Made by a program: the position numbers and the translations under genes. The notes below the pieces were generated by a model. The model was not told where the DNA came from. It saw only the letters and a program-made list of their open reading frames with translations, and ran no database searches. From Hedera helix (lineage: Eukaryota > Streptophyta > Magnoliopsida > Apiales > Araliaceae), in NCBI GenBank assembly GCA_947179155.2, contig OX359286.1:13953913-14017912 (forward strand): a stretch of 64,000 bases of DNA. Reading direction: 5' to 3'. This document shows positions 1-9,740 of this stretch, one piece after another. The first letter of the stretch is position 1. Each line of letters begins with the position of its first letter.

Positions 1-877
1 TTATGTAAAGTAAATTATTTCATTATGATAAATTATATAAAGTTATTTATTTTTATATATAAAGTTAATTGATTTATATAAAGTTAGTTGATTTATAGAG
101 TTAGTTGTTTTATATATAAAGTTAATTGAATGGTATAGATTTAAGATAATGTAATAATTATAGAATTTGAAATGAATGGTGTAGATTTAAGATGATATTT
201 AAATGAATAATTTAGATTAAGGAAATCTTAAAAGATAAAATGAGTGGTATGGATTAAACATTCTCTTGAAATATACGGTTTGGATTAAATTAGAAAATCT
301 TGGTTTATGATAAGATTTTTGGCTATAAATAGAGGCCTTAACTTAAGGATTTTTCATAAAAAATTTATTTCTTATTTTTTCTTTCACTTTCTAAATATTA
401 TTTTGTGTAAGTTTTTTTTAAGTGTGCTAAAACCATCTTGAGTATTTGTGAAGATCTGTAAGTGTACGAGTACTGTTCAAGTAAGTCTTTTTATAAAGGT
501 TATATAAGCAACCACATACGTCACACGGTGTTTATAAATCTTCCTTTAGAATACTCTTCTTTTAGAAGATTTAATTTTGAAAAATTTTCTTTGGAAGATT
601 TATTTTGAAATATTATTTTCTTTCAAAAATTATATTGAAGTTATTCTACTTTATTCTATCAAATCACTTTTGATAATTTTATACGAATTGGTATACACCA
701 TGAAATTATATGTGGTAGTTACTAATTATATTATAAATATATAGGTTGATCAACCTCATTTTTATCAATATCCAGTCACGTGATAAGGTAAGAGGTTATC
801 ATTCTTTGATTCTCGAAAATAATATCGTTTCTTTCTTACTTATAAGATATGTCATTTATTTCCATGTATTAATTTGT

Positions 878-1096
878 GGGAATAACCTGACTACGCGAAC
901 TACCGCATATTTGGTGAATAACCTTTCATATTCATTCCTTACTAATCTTTGGGAATAACCTGACTACGCGGACTACCGCATGTTTGGTGAATAACCTTTC
1001 GTATCCATTCCTTATTAATCTCTGAGAATAACATAACTACGCGGACTACCGTATGTTTGGTGAATTACTCTTAGTATTCATTTCTTTTTTGTCTCT
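878..1096 (+). repeat. 73-bp tandem repeat, three copies
   Basis: Units begin at 878, 951 and 1024, an exact 73-base step. Each carries GGGAATAACCTGACTACGCG followed by ACTACCGCATRTTTGGTGAATAACC. The third copy is more diverged. It lies inside the LTR at 1-2463. Confidence 0.85.
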
Positions 1097-1686
1097 TGTG
1101 AAAATAATTTGTCTACACGAATTATCGCATTACACTTTTATTCTATATTCATTTGTAATATCATTTTCTTTCATATTCGTAAGTGATATTATTTTCTTTT
1201 ATACTCGTAATTTTATACTCGTAAGGGATACCATCTTTTTCATAAGGGGTATCATTCTTTTCATAGTCTTAACTTATTATGGTAAGTATTATTTGGTAAA
1301 GTTTTTTGAAATGATTATATGTTCCTTAATAGTTTGCGCTTCATCTAATATCATTTCAATTAAACCTGCCTATTTTTCTAGATCTTTCTATTGAACTCTA
1401 ACCGTTATTCTAAATTGTGGATCTTGAATATCGTTCTTGAATTTGAGTCCACATCATGTTTTTAATTTGGACATTATTTGAATCTGTACAAAGTAAAATC
1501 ATAAACTTTCGATATTTATTGAGCATCCTGTTTCTTCTGTTCATTATTTATATCACTGTTGTTATTTTAATCATTAAGAATCATTTTGTTGTGAATATCT
1601 GTGGTCTGGGGTACAGATGATAGGATAAAGGCGATATAATTGTTGTGTCTTTTAGAGCACGTGGTGAATGTTCTCTTTGGCCGCAG

Positions 1687-1960
1687 GCAAAGAAGAACTA
1701 TTGTTTGGTATGATTATGATAAAAGGCTGAATACTGGTATAATCATGATCGTTGGTGATATTTGAATATCTTTGGCTTGTAGTGCAAAGAAGGACTGTTG
1801 TTTGGTATGATTATGACCAAGGACTGAATACTGGTATGATCATGACGTTAGTGATATATTGAATATCTTTGGCCTGTAGTGCAAAGATGAACTGTTGACT
1901 TGCATGATTATGTCCAGGAATTGTGAAATTGTATTAACATGACTAGTGGTGTTTCAGGTG
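1687..1960 (+). repeat. 97-bp tandem repeat, about three copies
   Basis: Units begin with GCAAAGA at 1687, 1784 and 1881, a 97-base step. Each holds ACTGTTGTTTGGTATGATTATGA-like sequence, and the first two also carry CTGAATACTGGTATRATCATGA. The third copy decays towards its end. Confidence 0.8.
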
Positions 1961-2187
1961 ATAAAAGTTGATGACATTTTTCTTAAAAAGAGAAGCGAGT
2001 GGACATCATAATCTACATTATTTTTCTAATGGATTGTTCATTCTGCTGCTATCATTGATCTGAACTTTGTTCAAGAATTTAACTGCAATTCTTGATATAA
2101 AGGTAATTATCTATTATATTCAATTAAGAACTCAACTGTTGAAGGCTAATGAAAATTTATTTGTCATTATCTTAGTCATGATATTTT

Positions 2188-2241
2188 CTTACTGGGCTAT
2201 TTGAGCTCACCCTTTCCTTTTGTTCCATTATTTTTCAACAG
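2188..2241 (+). promoter_or_regulatory. LTR acceptor module, degenerate copy
   Basis: CTTACTGGGCTATTTGAGCTCACC is followed by a pyrimidine-rich run and TTTTTCAACAG. It has the position and spacing of the module in the other LTRs, but the first arm of the hairpin is not kept. It is the weakest member of the set. Confidence 0.4.
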
Positions 2242-2463
2242 GAGATGAGAGAGTAGTGGGGTCTAGCTAGAGAATGGAGTGAATGTCTGAAAGATAGCTA
2301 TAGTAGTTTTCGCATATTATAAATAGTGTGACAATAATAGTGAAGACTTAATTGTGTATTATTGAATTCTGTATTTTTGTGCTTTGCATTGGATTGTAAT
2401 AATTTTATTGTAGTCTTTTGGCGTCTCAAATTGGGTTGTGTAGGCCTGGATTTGGGGACATCA

Positions 2464-3527
2464 CATACTTGATAGTAGAGAATTAACCTTACTTGGGTTA
2501 TTTAGTGGAAGATGTGTGTATGATTAATAAGATGAGCTTTAACTAAGGTTGGGTGTTTGAGTGACCAAGGTTAAATGTAGTACTTTAACCCTAGGTCTTA
2601 TGGAGAGTTAGAGAGTTAACCACATGTGGGTTAAGTATTGGTGATATGTTGCTTGTAGTCAAGTTGATGAGTGACATTTTAAAGGTGAAATATGAGAAAA
2701 ATGCAAGTATTGTGCATGTATAGGTGAATATGTATACATATATTATATATATATATGGATGCTTATATAATTATATAAGACATAAAAAATAAAGCCAAAT
2801 TGGAGTAATTAAATATTAAATCTCGAATTTTGGGTCCCACATGGATTTGAAGCTTACTTGTTGGTGAATTTTGAGTGCAAAAGGGTTTAAGCAACCCCCA
2901 ACTACCCTAGTTATTCATATAGTCAATCAAATGGTTATTCAAAGCAATAGTAAGCAAGATTAGAGCCTTAATGAGCTTATGTTAGTTGATTAAGAGAGCT
3001 AATGGTGAAATCCCAGAGTTCTATAAATAAGGATGTCCAACACTTGTGCAAATGTTGGTTCATTTGCTCTATTCACTAAAATTTAGAGAGAGAAAGTTGT
3101 AGAGAGAATCTAGAGCATTTGGGAAAGTTCTAGAGAATCAATCTCTTTGCGTTTTACTAAGGGTGGGTGACTTTTGGTCCATACAAGAAGATCAAGCAGG
3201 AGTTCTAACCATTTTAAAAAAGATCACATAGAAGGTTAAAAGTTTTCTTAACATTGATCCTTTTATTTTATGTTATTAAATGCTGAATTAGAGAGGTTAT
3301 GTATAATGTATGATATGTATATGATGTGTGTAGAGTCATAAAACATGATGGTCTAGCAACTAATGCTTGTAGTATCATGTTTGAACCAATCGAACCAAGG
3401 ATTTATGAAGCTAGTTTTTATTTTATCCTTGTAAGCGATTTTAAGCCTACTTCCGTTTGAAATTTAGATTTATGATACAAATAGAAGTTGTAGAGGGGGA
3501 AATTATGATGAGAGTGGACTCAAGAAT
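2464..3527 (+). mobile_element. Promoter half of an LTR split by a nested element
   Basis: This stretch parallels the promoter half of the Tekay-like LTR at 50814: a GGTCCCACATGG-like block, a purine-rich run of GAGAGAG after a TATA box, and a donor-like GAAG|GTTAAAAG at 3235. It stops at AGAAT (3523-3527), where the element 3528-13143 is inserted, and resumes at 13144. Its left boundary is unclear because the LTR ending near 2463 abuts it. Confidence 0.6.
3021..3030 (+). promoter_or_regulatory. LTR TATA box
   Basis: CTATAAATAA lies about 70 bases upstream of a GAGAGAGAAAG purine run, the same arrangement as in the other LTR promoters in the window. Confidence 0.55.
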
Positions 3528-4822
3528 TGTGAGGATCCGAATTTTCAGAATTATTTAATAAAATTAAATAAGAATTTAATTGATACAATTTTCAAGGTTG
3601 TGTAAAGAAATGGTTATTTTATGTGAATAAAAGTACGTGATGAGATTTAATTATTAAATTAAATCTGTACGGAGATCAGGATAAAGTATGTTGAATTAAA
3701 ATAATTAAAAAGTAAATAAATTATTTAAAAATAATTTATGAGGAATAAAAGAATGTCAGATAAATGTACAATAAATTGTACAATTTAATTATTGTGAAAG
3801 TACAGAAATTATGATTTTAAAGGAGGTTATGTGATAATGTAAATGCATGAATTAAATATGTATATATACACATTTGTATATATATGTGTGTGTTATGTTT
3901 AATTAATAATTATAAATGTTATTAATTATGGCAATTAAGGGATTAATAATTAAATTAATCCGAAAAATTTATGAAAAGCTAATGAGGAAATTAGTACAAA
4001 GTGTAATTATTAATTTTAAATTAATTATAAATTATGGAGGAAGTTTAGAAAATAATTGAGAGGAAATGTAATTATATAAGTTATATATTAATAAATTATA
4101 TAATTTATATAAGGAAATTAAAATGTTATATGAAGGAAATTTAATTATATAAATTATATAAGAATAATTATATAATTTATATAAGAAAAATTAAATTAAT
4201 TAAGGATGGAAGAAAATTTTATAAATTGTATTTGTGGAAAATGGAAATAATTAGAAAGGAATAGTGTAATTATATAAATTATATTAAATTATATAATTTA
4301 TATAAGAAATTGTTGTGAATATTAAAGAAATTGAATAATAAATAAGAAAAATGAATGTTTTAAGTTATTAAAAATTAAATTTATGTATAATGGAATTATT
4401 ATGACTTTTATGAAAGATAATATTTCAGAAACGAGAACATATTAATGTAACATATTGTCCAAGTGACGAAGTGAAAAATTACGAAAAATAATTTTTATAT
4501 ATTACAGTAATTATTTTATGATTTTTGGAGGTATAAATTACCTCATTTAATTACATGCATGTCATTATGCGTGTACAAAATTTGTCAAGAAAAGTACCTA
4601 GAAAATGTATTAATATTATTCATAAATCGTATAATGAATTTTGGTAAATTAAAATAAATATTTTATATTTATTATATAAAATATTTATTACACGAAATGG
4701 TTACGTAATGTATTAAAAAGTAAATTTGCATGTGGCTTATCCGAAAAATTTAAGTCGGTGGTGGCATAAGTTGCATAAGTCGGTGGACATGAGATAGGTT
4801 TAAACTAAGTCAATTTGCATGC

Positions 4823-4830
4823 TTATAAAA
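4823..4830 (+). promoter_or_regulatory. TATA box of the 5' LTR
   Basis: TTATAAAA is followed about 30 bases later by an A-rich then CT-repeat leader (ACAACTCTCTCTCTCTC), typical of a plant transcription start. The same sequence is in the 3' LTR near 11037. Confidence 0.65.
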
Positions 4831-4941
4831 AGGAGGAAAAAAGGGAAAAGAAATAAAAAGCAAAACAAACACACACAAAACAACTCTCTCTCTCTCTCAT
4901 TTTTTTTCATCACCGCCACCCTCCACCACCCACGCACCACC

Positions 4942-4968
4942 ATGGCTAGCAAGAAAAGAAAGTTTTGA
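4942..4968 (+). CDS. Tiny basic ORF (MASKKRKF) in LTR leader
   Basis: ATG after CACCACC encodes eight residues, MASKKRKF, and then TGA. The KKRK run resembles a monopartite nuclear localisation signal. The two related solo LTRs have an ATG at the same place (minus strand 20633, plus strand 24104), followed by KRRKR or KRKK within the first dozen codons. In those copies the frame stays open to or past a donor-like site, so this copy looks prematurely stopped. Whether it is translated is unknown. Confidence 0.35.
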   Translation: MASKKRKF

Positions 4969-5206
4969 TGAGATTCAAGGATTTATCAAGCTTCATGGAA
5001 GATTTATTAAAGGTATAAAATCATTTTATTGTTTTATTTTGTGGTAAAATTAATTGTGAAAAGAATTAGTAAATATTTAGAATAATTATTCTAAATAATT
5101 TTAGGATGTGTATTTATGAATTTCATAATTTTTGGAATAGTTTTGTTGTGGAATTTTGGATCAAAATGGTGTAATTTGTGCTAATTGTTGGCTGTCGGAA
5201 GAACGA

Positions 5207-5360
5207 CGCAGTTTTGGAGCCGGAACTGGACCAAAACGACGCAGTTTTGGAGCTGGGAAGGACGGGCCGCGCCTTGCGCGGCTGAAGTTTCCAGAAAAAG
5301 GGGCCGAACGACGTCGTTTTGAACGACCGGGGGTCGGTCCGCGCAATGCGCGGCCTACCG
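5207..5360 (+). repeat. CpG-rich palindrome block in LTR
   Basis: A GC-rich island in AT-rich sequence. It contains GCCGCGCCTTGCGCGGC near 5266, AACGACGTCGTTTT near 5306 and CCGCGCAATGCGCGGC near 5339. The 3' LTR (about 11448-11606), the minus solo LTR (about 20153-20316) and the solo LTR at 30181-30350 carry the same alternation of GCGC-type palindromes with AACGACGTCGTT. Confidence 0.75.
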
Positions 5361-5380
5361 AAACGCGGTATAATTACCGT

Positions 5381-5540
5381 GTTGCCCCTGCCCTTTTCTA
5401 GAAATACCCAATGTGTCCCTAAGGCCGCTGAAGTTAGAGAATTGCCCCTGGACTTTCCGAAAAATTCCGGATTTGTCCCTAACGGTGCCGAAATGACGGA
5501 AATGCCCTTGGGCTTTTCGGAAAATACCGAATGAGTCCCT
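5381..5540 (+). repeat. 60-bp tandem repeat, about 2.7 copies
   Basis: Units start at 5381, 5441 and 5501, exactly 60 bases apart. Each carries TTGCCCCTGGACTTTCCG-like and ATTTGTCCCTAA-like parts. The period is a multiple of three and one frame stays open across it (5319-5534, 71 codons, 20-residue repeats). The same frame is open in the 3' LTR (11572-11787). The related minus-strand solo LTR has the repeats at 59-60 base spacing near 20000-20115. Confidence 0.8.
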
Positions 5541-6223
5541 AGAAAGTGATTTTAAGGAAATAAATGTTTAAAAATTGTTTAAAAATTCTAAAAAATTATA
5601 GAAAAATACTAAAAATATAGAAATGATGTTTGGGCATTAAATTTAATATTTTAGTAAAAATATTAAATATTGAGGATTAATATTTAAATATTTTAAATAT
5701 TAATCAAATGGGTTTAAAGGTTAGAAAATGCTTAAATAAAATTTTCGGACAACCGAAAATGCTAAATTTTATCCGGTGAGCCAGGTTATCCGTAGAGAAT
5801 GTATTTAATATCAAGTTAAATTAATTTATTAAGGGATGAGGTTAATATAATTAACCATATAAATTAATAATTGGCCCAGAGATGATATTAATTAATTAAA
5901 TTAATATCATAAGGAGATAAATAATTGTTATTTGATTATTTTATGATCATAGGTTGATCGAGTTAAGGGTTTGAGCTATAAATTTAAATAACTGGACGCC
6001 AGGCAAGTTCTTCCGTCCTTTTTATGTTAAATGTTTAATTGTTATAATATGTTAAAGCTTGTCAAATGCATAGGAATTGTTATTATGCGTGGATAATATG
6101 ACAACTATGTATACTTTGTGCAATAATATGAGATATATTGCTATAGTAGAAGCACAAGCACGTGATGTATGACACACACCAAGCATGATAAGGTATGTGA
6201 TACGTGACGCATAAACTGTTGAA

Positions 6224-6271
6224 CTTGCTGAGTCATTGTGCTCATTACTTGCTTAATATATATTTTTGCAG
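6224..6271 (+). promoter_or_regulatory. LTR acceptor module
   Basis: 48 bases from CTTGCTGAGTCATTGTGCTC to TTTTTGCAG. It combines a short TGAG...CTCA hairpin, a CTTAAT branch-point-like site, a U-rich run and a 3' splice-site consensus. With the donor at 5013 it would define a 1.26-kb intron within the LTR. Confidence 0.6.
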
Positions 6272-6855
6272 GAAAGAAATAAATTTCAAAAATATCAGAC
6301 GATATAAAGACGGATAATCACAGAAGGTTGAGAATGTTATTGTTATAGTTCAATAACATAATTTAACGTGAATACAGTTGTTAAGTTTATATTGATATTT
6401 TGTATGTACATATATGTTAAATCCAGACATGATAAGTAAAGTTAAATTTTGAACTGTGATTGTACTAGATAGATGTTACGATAGAGATTATTAAATGGCT
6501 TAATTATGGATTATGAATTCAAGAATAATTTGTATGGATATGAATGGTATTAAAATTTGAATGCCGGGCTTTATGATACAAGTGAGAGAAAGGAAAAGTA
6601 AAGGTTGCGATCCATGGGACTAGGATCGAAATGTAAGGATTTTTAATATCAAATTAATTTAAAACAATGACTAAAAGAAAAAGAAAAATTTATACCGAAA
6701 AATTGGTATTTGATGATTTTAAAAATCAATTTAAAGGATAAAAGAAGGTGATTAAAGATTATTAACGAACCGAAATTCGGACGTAAGATAAATAATGTTT
6801 ATTAAATACAAGATTTAAGGGAATAAAGTGGGTCGAATTTCGGGGTCGTTACAGT

Positions 6856-6867
6856 TGGTATCAGAGC
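6856..6867 (+). promoter_or_regulatory. Primer-binding site (initiator Met tRNA)
   Basis: TGGTATCAGAGC, two bases after the 5' LTR, is the usual complement of the plant initiator-methionine tRNA 3' end. Confidence 0.9.
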
Positions 6868-9727
6868 TAGAGGTTATAAACCTTAGGTAAATGATACCTT
6901 AGGCTATAACTTTAGTAAGAAGGAGTACGGTTAGTTGAGTGTTCTGAAAACTCAAGCGTATGGTAAACTCATGACTCATGATTATATGGTGGAGCCCCTT
7001 TAGCGACTGGGCGACTATGGCCTGACTAGGACAAGCTCCTCAACCATATGATTATGGTAAGTTCCTGAGTCCAAATACGTGATAAGTTTGATGAACATGG
7101 GGGAATTGAAATAGAAAGATGTAAGTTAAAAAATGCAGATCTCAGATATTGACTAAAGTAAAGGAAATATGAAAGAGATAAGATTATAAGGAAGAGATAA
7201 AGATGTTAAGAAAGATTTGAATGAAACAAATTGAGAAAATTTACAAGTTCAATTAAGAACATATCTGAAAGAATATTTGAAATGATTCAAAGATGAATCT
7301 CAAAGAAAAATCAGGAGACACCTGATTTAAGCAATAAAGATGACAAGGTAATCTGAAAAGTACGAAAAGAGATCATAATAATATGATCAAGAATGGTAAG
7401 AGGATCGTACTACGATACGATCACAAGATAAGGGAAACGAGTAAAGAATGGATTGTAAAGCAAGGTCATGATGGGATCAAGTGAGAATGTGAAATAATAG
7501 AGAGACCTGTTAATGGTCAACAACGTATAGCTTGATGCTATAAAGAGATATAGTACTATGAAATAGTACAAAAAGAATTTAGAGAATGATGAGACTTGAA
7601 GGACAGAAAGGTTATGATAAGGGGGTAGAAAACTTGGGTACGAAATTTCATTTGAGGACTCATGTGGTGACTGAGTTGCACAATCCTTTGTATGGGCGGA
7701 GGATTTGTGTTTACTTAGTTACTATGTGATAATCATTGAAATGTTAAAGTCGCGCTAGTGGTTTTGATAAATAGATAATATTAAGTTAGGCACGAGTTCT
7801 TAAAACTCATGCATGTGGTAAGTCCATGACTCATAATTGTATGGTATATTTTGAGCCCCTCAACATATGGATAGTCTTTGATTTGTTCTTAGACTACATA
7901 TTGCTAGGACAAGCTTCTAAACTCATATTCTTGTGGTAAGTTCCTGGACTCATAATGTGTGGCAAGTTTGATGAACTATACGGGGATATAGAAATGTTGG
8001 AGTAGTTAGAAAATTTTTGTATAATGGTAATAATAGTCCTAGCAATAAATTTATAAATTAAGTAAAGAAACTGAAGATGAATGCTAGGGAATTTAGGATA
8101 TTCCCACTCTTTTTAACTTTGCTAGATTTCGAAAATTTTGGCCTTAAGTTGATTTGACACGTGTGTGCTTTGAAAAATATAAATGAAATTTTTAAGCGAT
8201 TTAAAAAGTGTCTATGCTACTTGTCTCGGCTAGACAAAAAAGTTTTTACATCAAAATGTATTTCAAAAGAATCATCCATGCACCTTTTAGCCCGGTGTAG
8301 ATGTGATGAATGACGAAATGCTCAACGTGTTGTTGAGATGGTGCGGTACTATTTCGTCATAAGATGATTCAACACCTTAAAGTATGGTGTATGAATTATT
8401 AGTGACGGAATTCTCAACGGACTGTCAAAATGATGCGGTAACATGAAGTCATAAATGGTTTTGATTTATAAAAGTATGTCAAAGCTATAAGTTTTTGCCA
8501 TTTGACTCGGCTAGACGTTTTGAAAAGTTTTGACATGATGAATGTTTTAAAATTTCTGCGAATTATAAATTGTTAAAAGTAAGTCTATGCTAATTAATCT
8601 AGCTAGACAAGCGTTGAAGAAATAGAAGTCTAAGCTATTGATTCAGCTAGACAAATTTTGAAATATATTGAATTCCTATTCTTTGAAAATTATACCCAAT
8701 CCAATTACTTTTGAATGAATTCTAAGGCTGGGATGAACAAAAAGATTAAGACTATTGCAGGTTGATCGAATGGTCACCTGGCATAGCAAGACACAGGCAT
8801 TGCAGATTGATTATCTGGCGTGTCAATGTATGGTGAAACATCCATCACTTTAATGACAGATTAATCCACTGTCAGGGTTTGCAGTATGAAGTACTCGGGG
8901 AGCGAAGTACTGTTAAACCGGGATAAGTGTTCATTCAGCATATTATGAAAGTTTTCCAAAATAAAAATTTTGAACTCCTCTACTCTTATGAAGATTGGAT
9001 GGTAGGATGGGATAATATTTTCTTAATGTGAACGATAATGAAGGTAATAATTGTAAAGTAAATAAATTATGAAATATGAAGGATTAGAAAATTACAATGG
9101 GCAATGATCACGAGAAATGAAGGGAAGAAAGATATGTGGAATAAATGTAAAGAAATTGTGAAGTACGAGTATATAGAAATTTCGAGGACGAAATTTTATG
9201 AAGGAGGGGTGAATGTGATACCCCGGGAATTTTAGAATAATTCCAACAAAAAAAAAGGATTATGATAAATCAAGTAAAGGTTAGTATTTAAAATCTAATG
9301 TTGAATAATGGAGGTATTAAAGAATGAATTATGAAATATGAAGAAGATTATGTATGTGAATTAAGAAGAAAATGATGAATGTACAGAGTATAAATGAGGT
9401 GTAATAGAAGGTATGAAATAAGTTGGTTAAATAAGGATAAGTACGATTAGAGAAAAAGAAAGTTTTCGAAAAATAAGAACATATCTTGATAAATACATCA
9501 AGGAAAGAGCTAAGGCTTTATAGTCACAAAGAAATTGTGAATGTGATTTAAGAATTGAATATTCTGACAATTATGATTTTATGGGGTTATTCCTATAAGT
9601 TAAAGAGGTAAAATATAATTATTATGGAATTAGTTGTTATTCACCAAGATAAAGATATTGCAAGGTACTATAAATAAATTACGTATGATTATTACGACAA
9701 TTATGATTCCGAGGACGGAATCCTGTT
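6868..9727 (+). other. Non-coding interior of the element
   Basis: No frame resembles a retrotransposon protein. What is visible: degenerate repeats of CTCATGA...GGTAAG...GAGCCCC (6950-7100 and 7790-7980), four copies of a GGCTAGAC-type motif (8221-8660), a hairpin AGTACT...AGTACT at 8890-8911, and a block (8280-8480) that matches the interior of the unrelated non-coding element at 37300-39339. From 9214 the sequence has the look of a second LTR start. Confidence 0.75.
9201..9220 (+). promoter_or_regulatory. Upstream polypurine tract and alternative LTR start
   Basis: AAGGAGGGGTGAA is followed directly by TGTGATACCCC, a PPT/LTR junction 527 bases before the real one at 9741. A related solo LTR (18689-22641) begins at exactly this kind of junction (TGTGACACTC). 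Confidence 0.6.
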
Positions 9728-9740
9728 AAGGGGGGAAGAA
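9728..9740 (+). promoter_or_regulatory. Polypurine tract of the 3' LTR
   Basis: AAGGGGGGAAGAA directly precedes the 3' LTR start TGTGAGGATCC and would prime plus-strand synthesis. Confidence 0.85.

Larger units (their letters stand above)
1..2463 (+). mobile_element. 3' part of an LTR (left end outside window)
   Basis: AT-rich sequence ending in an LTR-like terminus (TTTGGGGACATCA) close to the ends of the other plus-strand LTRs here. It holds two tandem arrays (73 and 97 bp periods) and a weaker form of the TGAG/GCTCA acceptor module near its end, which orients it to the plus strand. No primer-binding site follows, so it is either a 3' LTR or a solo LTR. The apparent 113-residue hydrophobic frame at 1053-1394 is AT-rich and overlaps the tandem array, so I do not call it a gene. 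The end may be 2463 or 2465. Confidence 0.6.
3528..6853 (+). repeat. 5' LTR of the non-autonomous element
   Basis: 3,326 bases, TG...CA ends. Order inside: long AT-rich upstream part with repeated TATAAATTATATAA palindromes, TATA box at 4823, CT-rich leader, ATG of a tiny basic ORF at 4942, donor-like AAAG|GTATAA at 5013, CpG-rich palindrome block 5207-5360, 60-bp repeats 5381-5540, and the acceptor module 6224-6271. It lacks part of a fourth repeat unit that the 3' copy keeps near 11790. Confidence 0.9.

Noticed and set aside
1053..1394. 113-codon hydrophobic frame
   Set aside because: Lies in an AT-rich LTR and overlaps the 73-base tandem array; Phe/Ile/Leu content is what AT-rich DNA gives.
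5156..5401. Arg/Pro-rich frames on both strands in the CpG block
   Set aside because: Overlapping frames on both strands over palindromic GC-rich sequence; compositional.
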